In this document: positions 18,166 through 26,546 of the stretch, one piece after another | Position numbering within the stretch: the first letter of the stretch is position 1 | How the letters are laid out: each line of letters opens with the position of its first letter | Origin: Xanthomonas campestris pv. badrii | GTDB lineage: Bacteria > Pseudomonadota > Gammaproteobacteria > Xanthomonadales > Xanthomonadaceae | Direction: 5' to 3' | Assembly (NCBI RefSeq): GCF_012848175.1 | Contig: NZ_CP051651.1 | Coordinates: 186,001-250,000 of the forward strand | DNA length: 64,000 nucleotides | The notes under the pieces: generated by a model | What the model was told of the DNA's origin: nothing | The model's input: only the letters and a program-made list of their open reading frames with translations | Databases searched by the model: none | Program-made: the position numbers and the translations under genes

Positions 18166-19635
18166 TCAGCGCGCAGATTCCGGCGGTGGAGACGCTCTGC
18201 GGCGATACGCCGCCGCAACCAGCAGCAGCGCCGCCAGCACGCACAACGCGCCGAACAGGTCGCCCACCCGGGTATACAGCGTGGCTCGTTGCGCGCCCAC
18301 CGGGACGCTGACCAGTGCGCTGGCCCCGGGCATCGGTGCGCTGGCGGCCTGCAGCAGCACGCGGCCCTGCGCATCGCTGGCGATCAGCCAGCCTTCGCGC
18401 GCGCTGCGCACCACTGCATAGCCGTTTTCGACGCCGCGTAGCACCGTCATGTGCGCCGACATCCAGGCATCGTGATAGCCGAAGTCCCACGCCGGCACCA
18501 GCATCATCGCCGCGTTGCGCTGGCCATTGGCGCGTGCCAGCCGCGCGAACAACATGTCCTTGCAGATCGCCAGGCCAAACCGCGCATCGCCGATGGTCTG
18601 TAGCGCGTAGTGCGTGCCGGTGGCGTACTGCTGCGCGCGCTCCGGCGGTGCCAGGATGTGCTTGTCGTAGCTCAACACTTGCGTGCCCTGCGGATCGAAC
18701 AGCCAGGCCAGATTGCGGGGATGTGCGCCGTGTTCGCCCACACCGACCACCAGCCAGAGCCGGTGCGTGCGCGCCAGCAACGCAAAATGCGCCTGCCAGC
18801 GCGCCAGCTCCGCCGTTGGCAGCACCGCGATCTTTTCCGGCAGCACCACCAGGTGTGCGCCTTGCGCGGCCAGCTCGCCGACCAGCACGTCGTAGCGGTT
18901 GCGGATCGGTTGCCAGTACGCCGGCGTGGCCGATGCGTTGATGGCCTCGTCGATGGAGGCCAGGCCGATCTTCATCGGCGTGCCCGTCGCCGGCGTCTGC
19001 AGCTGCCACAGGCCATAACCGCTGGCCGACGCCAACAGCAGCATGACGGTTCCCACCAGCAGCGCCGGGCGACGCACCCGGTGACCACGCCACAGCAGCA
19101 GCGCCAGCAGCGATGGCAGCAGGCACAGCACGAACAACAACCCGGACACGCCCGCCAATGAGGTGAGCTGCAGCAAGGGCAGCACCCCTGCCTGGCTATA
19201 GGCAGGGCTGCCCCAGTTGCCATCGGGCAGCAGCCGCGCCATCAGCAGATCCAGCGTGACCCACAGCAGCGGGTAGGCCAGCACACTCCAGCCATTGCGC
19301 AACCGCCGCACCAGGCGGCGCGTGCCCATCACCACCACATGCCACACCGCTGCCATGCCCAGCGTGGCGATCACGGCAGCCGGCAGCGGCATCACCACGG
19401 CGAAGTAGGCCGTGTAGTGCGTGGCGGCCAGCAGCGTGGCGATCGCCACCGCCAGCCGCGCCTGGCCGCTGCGTTCGATCGACAGGGCCAGCCATAGCAA
19501 CGGCACCGGCGCCAGCCACGCCCACCACCATGCAGGCGTGAGACCGACCCCGAACCACAGCGCCGCACCGGCGGCGAGCGAGGCCGGCAACAGGCGTGAC
19601 CACGGCATCGGCGCAGGCTGCACGATCGATTCCAT
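18166..19635 (-). CDS. Apolipoprotein N-acyltransferase-like membrane protein
   Basis: A 489-residue protein with five to six N-terminal membrane helices (about 1-215), a nitrilase/CN-hydrolase periplasmic domain (about 225-455) and a final helix. This is the Lnt architecture, which acylates the N-terminal cysteine of lipoproteins. The nitrilase triad is present: Glu in VVLPEK, Lys in LSYDKHILAPPE and Cys in GLAICKDMLF. It is shorter and more diverged than standard Lnt, and the window does not show ybeX next to it, as is common for the housekeeping lnt. It may therefore be a second, specialised acyltransferase. The ATG at 19635 is preferred to the GTG one codon upstream. Confidence 0.72.
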   Translation of the reverse strand: MESIVQPAPMPWSRLLPASLAAGAALWFGVGLTPAWWWAWLAPVPLLWLALSIERSGQARLAVAIATLLAATHYTAYFAVVMPLPAAVIATLGMAAVWHVVVMGTRRLVRRLRNGWSVLAYPLLWVTLDLLMARLLPDGNWGSPAYSQAGVLPLLQLTSLAGVSGLLFVLCLLPSLLALLLWRGHRVRRPALLVGTVMLLLASASGYGLWQLQTPATGTPMKIGLASIDEAINASATPAYWQPIRNRYDVLVGELAAQGAHLVVLPEKIAVLPTAELARWQAHFALLARTHRLWLVVGVGEHGAHPRNLAWLFDPQGTQVLSYDKHILAPPERAQQYATGTHYALQTIGDARFGLAICKDMLFARLARANGQRNAAMMLVPAWDFGYHDAWMSAHMTVLRGVENGYAVVRSAREGWLIASDAQGRVLLQAASAPMPGASALVSVPVGAQRATLYTRVGDLFGALCVLAALLLVAAAYRRRASPPPESAR

Positions 19636-19968
19636 CACCAGGGTGCGCGCAGTGTTCGCATGCCCGCCAACGCGGCGGCAGTGTCATCGGTCATGACGGC
19701 TTGCACGCGGGCGGCCTTGGCAGGGCGCGTCGCGTCGCGGAGTCACTGGCGATCGGTTGGCTGCGCGCGCTGACACCCAGGTGGTGCGGTGGTAGAGGCA
19801 AGACGTCAGGCGGTCACTCTGCGTGGCTGCACGTCGCGGGGCGGTGGCTGTGTTCTTTGCGGACGCGGTGATGAGTGAGGCCGTCAGGCACTGCCCATTG
19901 TCTGTCTGCTCCTTGGCCTCTTCGTCGACCAGCATCCTTGTGTTCGGCGCCATCGTCAGGCGTGTGGG
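19636..19968. other. Intergenic, Lnt-like / ELM1-like
   Basis: A 333-base gap between two leftward genes. I find no conserved gene, hairpin or repeat that I can support. Confidence 0.4.
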
Positions 19969-20916
19969 TCAGGGCGACAGGCGCGCACGCACCTGCTCGG
20001 CGATGCGCGCGGTCTCGCGTACCGGGGGGATATCGGCTCCGGCGCCGAGAACTTCATCGGCGTCGTGTAACCGCTGGCGCTCCCGCAGTGCGTGTAGGTA
20101 GGAGCCCACGCGCCCGTTTGCCAGGTCGCCGAATGCCGCGGCCACCGGCACGCGCGTGGCGCAGGCTTCGGAGAGCAGGTTGACCGAATCGGCGGTGGCC
20201 ACGATCGCGTCGGCCCAGCCCAGCAGGCCGGCATACGGGTTGGGGCCATCGCGCCCGTCGCACCACAGCAGATGCGGCAGGCCGGCGCAGGCGGCGCGCA
20301 GCGGGGCGATGGCGTTGGCTGGCGTGCGGCGCGAAAGGGTGACCAGCAGGCTGCCGCCCACCGCGCGCAGCTGCGCGCTCAAGCCTGCGCACAGCGCCGC
20401 CAGCGCCGGTGGCGTCCACGGCACCTGCGCGGTGGGCCCACCGACCAGCAGGGCCAGCCGCGGGCCGGGCAAGCCGCCCAGCGCGGGGAACGCGTCCCGC
20501 CCGGCCGCCAGCCAGGCATCGTCCACCGGATGCAGGCTGCCGAGCAGGGTGAGCACGTTCTCGCCGCGCAGCGCGTCGTGCTCGGGCACCACCAGCAGGT
20601 CCCAGTGGCGCGGATCCAGGCGCGGATCCAGGATCTGCACGCTGCGGCTGCCACCGGCGCGCAGCAGCCGGGTGGCCAGCGCTGCCTGCCGCCCGCAGCC
20701 AATGGCCAATGCAGGCGGCTGCTGCAGGTGCCGGGCGAACCCCGCGCCAAACGCCTGCTGCGCGCCGGGCAGCAGGCGCGGCGCGGCCCAGCGCCAGGGC
20801 GCGCGGGCATGCAGATGGATCGGCTCGAAGGCATCGGGGTGCAGCGCACGCGCCAGCGCTTCGGCCTGGCGCGCATTGCCGGCGCGGCCGTCGCTCAGCG
20901 CCCAGGTCAGCCCCAT
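19969..20916 (-). CDS. Mitochondrial fission ELM1-family protein (DUF1022)
   Basis: A 315-residue protein starting MGLTWALSDGRAGNARQAEALA, the characteristic opening of the ELM1/DUF1022 family. GT-B-like segments follow (LAIGCGRQAALATRLL, QILDPRLDPRHWDLLVVPEHD, GGPTAQVPW, SLLVTLSRRTP, NPYAGLLGWADAIVATADSVNLLSEA). In bacteria the function is not settled; the fold resembles glycosyltransferases of the MurG/WaaA kind, so a role in cell-envelope glycan is plausible. The ATG at 20916 is chosen because the conserved motif begins at once. The gene is divergent from the nitroreductase. Confidence 0.82.
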   Translation of the reverse strand: MGLTWALSDGRAGNARQAEALARALHPDAFEPIHLHARAPWRWAAPRLLPGAQQAFGAGFARHLQQPPALAIGCGRQAALATRLLRAGGSRSVQILDPRLDPRHWDLLVVPEHDALRGENVLTLLGSLHPVDDAWLAAGRDAFPALGGLPGPRLALLVGGPTAQVPWTPPALAALCAGLSAQLRAVGGSLLVTLSRRTPANAIAPLRAACAGLPHLLWCDGRDGPNPYAGLLGWADAIVATADSVNLLSEACATRVPVAAAFGDLANGRVGSYLHALRERQRLHDADEVLGAGADIPPVRETARIAEQVRARLSP

Positions 20917-21050
20917 CGTTTCAGATCCGGCATAGATTTGTTTCAGATTGAACGCGTGTGGCGGCAATCGCGCCACTCTACACTGCGGGTCTTCACACTG
21001 GTGCCGACGTCGCAGCCTACCGTCGCACCGTCCCTTCTCCTGGAGTGCTC

Positions 21051-21641
21051 ATGTCCGACTCGCTCAACGCCGCCGCACTGGATCAGCTGTTCCGCACCGC
21101 CCGCACGCAGAACGCGTTTGCCGACACGCCGGTCAGCCAGGACGTGCTGCGCGAGCTCTATGAGCTGGTCAAGTGGGGCCCCACGGCGGCCAATAGCGGC
21201 CCGGCGCGCTTCGTGTTCGTGACCAGCGCCGAAGGCAAGGCCAAGCTGAAACCGGCGCTGTCCGAAGGCAACGCCGCCAAGACCCTGGCCGCACCGGTGA
21301 CGGTGATCGTGGCGCACGACGAAGACTTCCACGAAAAGCTGCCGTACCTGTTCCCGCATGCCGATGCCAAGAGCTGGTTCGACGGCCCGCGTGAAGGGCG
21401 CGCCGAATCGGCGTTCCGCAACGGCTCGCTACAGGGCGCCTATCTGATCCTGGCTGCGCGCGCGCTGGGTCTGGATGCCGGCCCGATGTCCGGCTTCGAC
21501 AACGCCAAGGTGGACGCGGCGTTTTTTGCCGGCACGCCGATCAAGTCCAATTTCCTGATCAACCTCGGCTACGGCGACCCGGCCGGGCTGTTCCCGCGCT
21601 CGCCGCGCCTGAGCTTCGATGAAGCGGCGCGCTTTGAGTGA
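21051..21641 (+). CDS. rutE: Malonic semialdehyde reductase (RutE-like nitroreductase)
   Basis: A 196-residue FMN-dependent nitroreductase-fold protein of the RutE/HadB type: [55 protein letters not shown] and [14 protein letters not shown] are family signatures. RutE reduces malonic semialdehyde to 3-hydroxypropionate in uracil breakdown. No other rut genes are nearby, so here it may act as a general detoxifying reductase. The ATG at 21051 has CTGGAG nine bases upstream. Confidence 0.85.
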   Translation: MSDSLNAAALDQLFRTARTQNAFADTPVSQDVLRELYELVKWGPTAANSGPARFVFVTSAEGKAKLKPALSEGNAAKTLAAPVTVIVAHDEDFHEKLPYLFPHADAKSWFDGPREGRAESAFRNGSLQGAYLILAARALGLDAGPMSGFDNAKVDAAFFAGTPIKSNFLINLGYGDPAGLFPRSPRLSFDEAARFE

Positions 21642-21962
21642 CCTTCGGCAGTGCGCCGCGCCGCGCGTGATGCATCCGGTCTGACAGCAACGCTGCGGCG
21701 TGCCTGCCCGGAAGTGAGCGAGCGTCGTCATGGGAGCCACCCGGTGCCGTTTGCGATGTGTTGCTGCATGGCCGTATGTCGTCGATGCTCGAAAGCGGTG
21801 GATGTCACCTCCACTGCGCGTTCTGGGCCTGCCGTCCTTCGCCGTCTGCTCACTGCCGTGCAAGATAGGTTTGTTGTTTCCAGTGTCCTGCAGTCCTCGT
21901 CCGTCTGCATTTTTTGTCCCATCCGCGTTGATCCGACGCGTCTCTCATCACATGGAGTTCCA
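21642..21962. other. Intergenic, upstream of the YceI lipoprotein
   Basis: A 321-base gap; reading stays open but shows no family signature. The end holds the ribosome site GGAG about 8 bases before the yceI ATG. A promoter is expected but not identified. Confidence 0.4.
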
Positions 21963-22694
21963 ATGAAGACCACTCACAAGCTGTTGCTGCCGCTCGCCCT
22001 GACCCTGGCCATTGCCGCCTGCTCCAAGCCGGCCGACAACGCCGCCACTCCGGCCGCCGAGACCCCGGCCGCCACTGCGCCGACCGAGACCGCTGCTGCG
22101 CCGGCACCGGCCGCTGCCGAATCGACGGCCTCGACTGCACCGGCCGTGCAGGTCGCCTCCGGCACCTACACCCTGGACCCGAGCCACACCGACGTGATCG
22201 CGCAGTGGAGCCACTTCGGCTTCTCCAACCCGAGTGCGCACTTCGGCAATGTCGACGGCACCCTGGTGTACGACGCCGCCGACGTGACCAAGTCCACCGT
22301 GCAGGTCACCCTGCCGCTGTCCGGCTTGAACAGCTTCACCGCCAAGTTCGACGAACACCTGAAGAGCGGTGACTTCTTCGACGCGGCCAAGTTCCCGAGC
22401 GCCACCTTCAAGAGCACCAAGGTGGAGTCGGCCGGCAACAACAAGCTGACCGTCACCGGCGATCTGACCATCAAGGATCAGACCAAGCCGGTGGTGCTGG
22501 ACGTCACCCTCAACGGTGCCGGCGAGCACCCGATGAAAAAGGTGCCGGCAGCTGGTTTCGATGCCACCACCACGATCAAGCGCAGCGACTTCGGCCTGGG
22601 CCAGTACGCCCCGAACGTCAGCGACGAAGTGAAGATCCGCATCACCACCGAAGCCCTGCAGGCCAAGGCGGGTGAGGCTGCCGCGGCGAAGTAA
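21963..22694 (+). CDS. YceI-family lipoprotein
   Basis: A 243-residue lipoprotein. The signal peptide ends in a lipobox (LAIAACS, Cys21). An Ala/Pro/Thr/Glu-rich linker covers about 22-66, and the YceI lipocalin-like domain about 70-235 (YTLDPSHTDVIAQWSHFGFSN, AKFDEHLKSGDFFDAAKFPSATF, GDLTIKDQTKPVVLDVTLNG, RSDFGLG). YceI proteins bind isoprenoid-type hydrophobic molecules in the periplasm; the exact ligand is unknown. It is strongly biased to AAG/GCC-type codons and probably well expressed. Its natural terminator just downstream is broken by an IS4-family insertion, so read-through control may be altered. Confidence 0.88.
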   Translation: MKTTHKLLLPLALTLAIAACSKPADNAATPAAETPAATAPTETAAAPAPAAAESTASTAPAVQVASGTYTLDPSHTDVIAQWSHFGFSNPSAHFGNVDGTLVYDAADVTKSTVQVTLPLSGLNSFTAKFDEHLKSGDFFDAAKFPSATFKSTKVESAGNNKLTVTGDLTIKDQTKPVVLDVTLNGAGEHPMKKVPAAGFDATTTIKRSDFGLGQYAPNVSDEVKIRITTEALQAKAGEAAAAK

Positions 22695-22758
22695 GCGCCG
22701 GCTGCCGACATGCCGGCGCGAGCAATCGCGCCGGTGCGTCATGCAATGGGTCAATGCG

Positions 22759-22776
22759 AAAGCCCGCCGATTGGCG
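22759..22776 (+). terminator. yceI terminator, interrupted by an IS
   Basis: The left arm and loop of an intrinsic terminator (AAAGCCCGCC-GATT-GGCG). The right arm is now at 24181-24190 on the other side of the IS. Joining the flanks after removing one 11-base duplication gives a perfect 10-bp stem, a 4-base loop and a T run. In its present form only about 4 bp of stem remain on this side. Confidence 0.8.
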
Positions 22777-22789
22777 CAATGCCAGTCAG

Positions 22790-24094
22790 TTAACGCTGAT
22801 TGGCATTTTTCGTAGGAAACTTCGAAGTGCGGTTCTTGACGACTCTGGGGAAGCTTCGTTCGGTGCGGCGTGGTGGCAGCACGAAGTGCCTGGACTGTGC
22901 CAACAAGGCCGTCAGTTGCCTGGGCAGGGTGCCCGCCGAATCCAGGCTCGGGACCGCCAGCAGGTTGACGATGGCATAGCTGGCTGTGTGGAAGCTGATG
23001 CGCTGGGGCTCCACCTTGGCGTGAGCGGCCATCTCTCGCATCCAGCGCCGCAGCAGTGTGTAGGCGATCAGCACGCCCCACAGTTCCTGGCGCACCAGCG
23101 CGGGCTGCTTGCTGCGCAGTACCGGTTCGCCCTCCTGCAGCGATTGCTTGATCTCGCGGAATCCCAACTCGATCTCCCAGCGCTGGCGATAGAGCTCGGC
23201 CAAGGCATGGGCTGGATGCGTGTGGGGACACGGCAACGAGGTGATGAAGCGCCGTAGCCGCCCACCTACGCTGACCTCGATCAGGCGCGCCTGCCAGTGG
23301 CTGGGCAATTCCGGACGTGCCTTGCGCGCTTGTGGCGAGACCGGCATGCGGATGCGTGCATCGCCGGGCGCGAGTTGTTCGACGATCTCATGGCGCAGGT
23401 TGTCCCGGGCCCGCATCAGCCAGTGACGCTGCGTGCCCGCAGCCTGCCAGTCCAGCAGGAACGCGGCCGAGAAGTACGCTCGGTCAAATAGCGTCACCGA
23501 GTGGTCCTGGCCCTGCAGCTGCGCCGCCAGGCTCAGTTCACCGCAGTCCATGCCGCCGAGCTTGGCGTCGAGCAGCTCGTGGCTGTGGGTATCCATCAGG
23601 CAGGTGGCGCGAATCTGCGGCCAGGACAAGGGACCATGCTGGTTGCTGCAGCTGCCGAGGTCGGCTCGATTCTCCGCAGTGTCCGGTGCTGCCCAGACCA
23701 CGCCGTCCACCGCCAGCACGCGCAGTGGCCGCTGCGTATCCACCGGTGTGCGGCTCCAGGCCCGGGTCAATAGACCGAACAGTTCGGCCAGGGGTTCTTC
23801 TCCCAGGCGCTGGCGGGCCTGCACGCTGGCACTCGGCGCGGGCAGCGCTTGTGCGTCCAGGCTCAGATCGAGCTGCTGCACCACCTGCCACAGTGGTCGG
23901 TCACGAAACAGCGCCAGTCCGATCACCAGCCACACGGCATGCTCGGCCGGCAGCTTGCGCCGCCGGATCGACGCCTTGCCGCTAGTCGCCAGCGCCTGCT
24001 CGATCCAGGCCGGCTCTATCAATGTGCTGAGTTGGTCGAGTCGATCAGGGACTCGCGGTAACGTCTCGCGCAGAGCGCTCGCAAACAGGCTCAT
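22790..24094 (-). CDS. IS4-family transposase
   Basis: A 434-residue DDE transposase filling the element. The acidic triad can be placed at LRVLAVDGVVW (first Asp), VTLFDRAYFSAAF (second Asp) and YRQRWEIELGFREIKQ (the Y-2-R-3-E-6-K signature of IS4). The frame is intact from ATG (24094; a TTG precedes it) to stop, and the ends are preserved, so it may still be active. Confidence 0.92.
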   Translation of the reverse strand: MSLFASALRETLPRVPDRLDQLSTLIEPAWIEQALATSGKASIRRRKLPAEHAVWLVIGLALFRDRPLWQVVQQLDLSLDAQALPAPSASVQARQRLGEEPLAELFGLLTRAWSRTPVDTQRPLRVLAVDGVVWAAPDTAENRADLGSCSNQHGPLSWPQIRATCLMDTHSHELLDAKLGGMDCGELSLAAQLQGQDHSVTLFDRAYFSAAFLLDWQAAGTQRHWLMRARDNLRHEIVEQLAPGDARIRMPVSPQARKARPELPSHWQARLIEVSVGGRLRRFITSLPCPHTHPAHALAELYRQRWEIELGFREIKQSLQEGEPVLRSKQPALVRQELWGVLIAYTLLRRWMREMAAHAKVEPQRISFHTASYAIVNLLAVPSLDSAGTLPRQLTALLAQSRHFVLPPRRTERSFPRVVKNRTSKFPTKNANQR

Positions 24095-24098
24095 CAAG

Positions 24099-24133
24099 CA
24101 AAAAAGGGAACGTGTTGAACACGTTCCCTTTTT
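24099..24133. terminator. Hairpin inside the IS4 right end
   Basis: A long perfect palindrome (AAAAAGGGAACGTG ... CACGTTCCCTTTTT) between the right inverted repeat and the transposase start. Flanking A and T runs make it a terminator in both directions. Such hairpins protect a transposase from outside transcription. Confidence 0.7.
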
Positions 24134-24234
24134 ACTGGATCAGCTCCCCTCGGGGCTTAACTGACTGGCATTGGCCGATTGGCGGGCTTTTGTTTGCGTG
24201 CGCAAAACGCGCTGTCACTCCTGGCCGCCGCCAT

Positions 24235-24508
24235 GTAGGAGCGGCCCTGGTCACGAACGCGTTATCGACAGACTTGCCGATGCAGGCGGCTGTCTCGGCA
24301 AAGCCCCTCGCGCCCGGGTGCCTCTTACGCGGGGAGGCGGCACGCGATGATGCAGTGAGCACGCAAGCCCGTGTAGGAGCGGCCCTGGCCGCGAAGGCGT
24401 TATCGGCAGACTCGCCGACGCAGGCGGCTGTCCTCGGCAATGCCCTTCGCGCCCGGGTTCGCTCCTATGCAGGTAGGCGGCAAGCGAAGATGCAATGAGC
24501 ACGCAAGC
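24235..24508. repeat. Two GTAG-headed repeats in direct tandem
   Basis: Two units of ~138 bp begin GTAGGAGCGGCCCTGG at 24235 and 24373 and share the tail GTGAGCACGCAAGCC. Each contains GCGTTATCG-CAGAC and CGCGCCCGGG segments. The GTAGGAGCGG head is that of the REP repeats of xanthomonads and Stenotrophomonas, mobilised by RAYT transposases such as the one at the right edge of this window. They fill the gap between the IS and the siderophore-interacting gene. Confidence 0.7.
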
Positions 24509-24510
24509 CA

Positions 24511-25299
24511 TTACTCCGCTGTGGGGCTCGCCTTCCAATACCCCTTCGCGCGCACCCATTCCTTGTCCACGCCCATGTGATCTTCAATGAACTTGCGCAT
24601 GGCACGGGCGCGCATCGATTCGGCACCGATCCAGTAGAACGTGTCGCCGTCGTGCGGCTCGTAGTCGCGCAGGCTGTCTTCCAGCAGTGTGCTGCTGGCT
24701 GCGTCGAAGCCATTGCGCTCCAGCCAGTACACATCCACGTCGGCGGCGCTCAGCAGTTCCTGGCGCTCGCCGGCGTCGGCCACTTCGATGAAGACCTCGG
24801 CGTGCATGTCCGCCGGCATGGCTTCCAGCCAGCGGCCGATCGCCGGCAGCGCGGTTTCATCGCCGATCAGCACGTAGTGATCGAAATCGTCGGCCACCAG
24901 AAACGAGCCGCGTGGGCCGCCGATGCACAGTGCATCGCCCGGTTGCGCCTGTGCCGCCCAGCTGGAGGCCACGCCGTCGCCATGCAGTACGAAGTCGATG
25001 CTGAGTTCGCCGGTTTGCGGATCGAACAGGCGCGGCGTGTAGTCGCGTCCGGGCGAGGGGAGGGCGCCTTCGTCATGGCGCGGGCCGTCGGCGGTCATCG
25101 TCGGCAGCACGAAGGCGCCCTCGGCATTGGGGAAGAACAGTTTGACGTGATCGTCCGGCGCCTCGCTCTGGAAACCGGCCAGTTCGCTGCCGCCGAACAC
25201 GATGCGGCGCATCTGCGGCGTGACCGACTCGCAGCGCACCACCTGCACGGTACGCAGGCGCAGATCGCGGCGGATTTGGGTGTTGGTATGCAGTGCCAT
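24511..25299 (-). CDS. Siderophore-interacting protein (ferric-siderophore reductase, YqjH-like)
   Basis: A 262-residue FAD-dependent reductase of the SIP family, which releases iron from siderophores in the cytoplasm using NAD(P)H. The N-terminal FAD domain shows RRDLRLRTVQVVRCESVTPQMRRIVFGG, the RDYTPRLFDP flavin motif and GDGVASSWAAQAQPGDALCIGGPRGSF. The C-terminal domain has GDETALPAIGRWLEAMP and ends VDKEWVRAKGYWKASPTAE, the usual SIP tail. The start ATG is at 25299. The nearest upstream gene on the same strand is a YqjI-like PadR repressor 524 bases away, matching the yqjH/yqjI pair of E. coli, so iron- or nickel-linked repression is likely. Confidence 0.9.
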   Translation of the reverse strand: MALHTNTQIRRDLRLRTVQVVRCESVTPQMRRIVFGGSELAGFQSEAPDDHVKLFFPNAEGAFVLPTMTADGPRHDEGALPSPGRDYTPRLFDPQTGELSIDFVLHGDGVASSWAAQAQPGDALCIGGPRGSFLVADDFDHYVLIGDETALPAIGRWLEAMPADMHAEVFIEVADAGERQELLSAADVDVYWLERNGFDAASSTLLEDSLRDYEPHDGDTFYWIGAESMRARAMRKFIEDHMGVDKEWVRAKGYWKASPTAE

Positions 25300-25823
25300 G
25301 AAGTGCAGTTCCTGGAGATACGTTGCAGATGCGTGGTTGTGGAGGTGGGAGCTTAGGAGCAACACTGACGAGGTAACAAACAGGCCAGTCACCAGCGACT
25401 GACAGCGGCTGTCAGCGATTCCTTCTCCCATTGGGACACTGTCCTCCTTTATGGGGGAGAAGCTGCCCCGTGGGGGCGGATGAGGGGGCGGGCGAAGCCG
25501 CGCGCAGTTGCAATACCGCGTGGCTTCGCCCGCCCCCTCACCCCAACCCCTCTCCCGAGGGGAGAGGGGCGTAATGCCCGGCGTCTGAATGCTGTGGTGA
25601 TTTTGAAATTGCATTTTGATTAGGACAGACAACCAAGCCACTGCAAAAGGGACAAGATCGCAGGGGCAAACTCGCAAACGGCGCATCCACCGCCATTGCT
25701 GCACGCCACTCGCATTAGCAACGCAACCTGTCGCAGTGACGTAGCCGCAGTCACCTGTTTGTCGTCGCCAGGCACAGTCACGCTGGCATCGCCCTGACCT
25801 TGGATCCACCGCAGCGCACCCAC
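25300..25823. other. Intergenic between SIP and PadR genes
   Basis: A 524-base gap. Its left half should carry the SIP promoter, and 25445-25569 is a palindromic repeat element. An AT-richer stretch is seen at 25590-25640. I find no operator matching the PadR palindrome next to the SIP start. Confidence 0.45.
25445..25569. repeat. Single copy of the palindromic repeat family
   Basis: Core: a perfect 18-bp inverted repeat, GAGGGGGCGGGCGAAGCC (25482-25499) and its complement (25522-25539), around a 22-base loop. It is flanked by GGGCGGATGAGGG on one side and CTCACCCCAACCCCTCTCCC with a small hairpin on the other. In reverse orientation the layout is that of each unit in the tandem array near 43 kb. 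Confidence 0.8.
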
Positions 25824-26351
25824 TCAGCCGTCATCGCGCTCCATGCCGTCGGCGGCGGCGTTGAGTAATGCCGCAATGCGGGCAGTTTCTGCCTCGCTCC
25901 ACTGCCCGTGCCGTGCGAACAGGCCGTGCTTGATACGGTGAATCGCATCGCGAATCGGTGCCGGGGTCTGTGCCTTGATCAATGCGCGTGCGCGCCGATG
26001 CGTGCGTGCCAGCGCCGCGTCGAGCGCATCGCGTTGCTGCGCGACATGCTCGCGGCCGGCGTCGGTGACCTGATAGCACTTGCGGCCGTCACCCAGCGAG
26101 GTCTGTACCCAGCCATCGGCTTCCAGCTGCGCCAGCGCGGGATAGATCGCGCCCGCACTTGGGGTGTACAGCCCTTTGAACAACGCGCCGATCTGCCGCA
26201 TCAACTCGTAGCCATGGCGTGGTTGTTGTTCGATCAGTGCCAGCAGCAACAGGCGCAGATCGCCGTGTTCCAGCGGGCGCGCGCCGCCGCGCCCAGGTGC
26301 ACTGTCGGCTAGCGCATCCAGCTCGGGTGGGCCGTGACGGCGGGAACGCAT
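25824..26351 (-). CDS. PadR-family repressor, YqjI-like
   Basis: A 175-residue transcription regulator. The PadR winged helix covers about residues 25-105 (LEHGDLRLLLLALIEQQPRHGYELMRQIGALFKGLYTPSAGAIYPALAQLEADGWV). The HGYELM...YTPSxGxIYP pattern matches E. coli YqjI, which represses the ferric reductase YqjH. The His-rich nickel-binding extension of YqjI is missing here: the N-terminus has only RRHGPPELD. The start ATG at 26351 lies beside two palindromes that probably form its operator. The C-terminal helical segment has GLFARHGQWSEAETARIAALL. It is likely to control itself and the SIP gene downstream. Confidence 0.85.
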   Translation of the reverse strand: MRSRRHGPPELDALADSAPGRGGARPLEHGDLRLLLLALIEQQPRHGYELMRQIGALFKGLYTPSAGAIYPALAQLEADGWVQTSLGDGRKCYQVTDAGREHVAQQRDALDAALARTHRRARALIKAQTPAPIRDAIHRIKHGLFARHGQWSEAETARIAALLNAAADGMERDDG

Positions 26352-26356
26352 CGTTA

Positions 26357-26393
26357 TTCGATATATCGAATCCTGCGGAAACGATATATCGAA
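26357..26393. promoter_or_regulatory. Twin CGATATATCG operators of the PadR gene
   Basis: A perfect 14-bp palindrome TTCGATATATCGAA (26357-26370) and a second ACGATATATCGAA (26381-26393, core CGATATATCG) lie 23 bases apart centre to centre, immediately upstream of the padR start. Two dimer sites about two helical turns apart suit a PadR autorepressor and resemble the paired inverted repeats described for YqjI. Confidence 0.65.
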
Positions 26394-26491
26394 GCGGCGG
26401 GCATCGCAAGCGCCCACCTGTCGTCTGGCTGACCGGCTGCAGTCATCGGCGCCGGCCATGCTGCAACGCGGCTAGACAGCGCCAAAATGCA

Positions 26492-26508
26492 TAATTACGA
26501 TGTAATTA
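26492..26508. promoter_or_regulatory. Palindromic operator upstream of mdcA
   Basis: A perfect inverted repeat TAATTAC-GAT-GTAATTA in an AT-rich island 39 bases before the mdcA start. The size and symmetry fit a GntR/FadR-type dimer, and the cluster encodes one at 34678. No second copy was seen beside the regulator gene. Confidence 0.55.
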
Positions 26509-26546
26509 CTTCGACATTACGGGCTCGGCCCGGTGAGGCGAGAGCG

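Larger units (their letters stand above)
22777..24173 (-). mobile_element. IS4-family insertion sequence (complete, 1397 bp)
   Basis: A complete element. Terminal inverted repeats start CAATGCCAGTCAGTTAA at 22777 and end at 24173 (TTAACTGACTGGCATTG). It is flanked by an 11-bp target duplication GCCGATTGGCG (22766-22776 and 24174-24184), the size usual for IS4. It carries one transposase gene and, just inside the right end, a perfect gene-proximal hairpin. The element sits inside the terminator hairpin that followed yceI. Confidence 0.9.
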
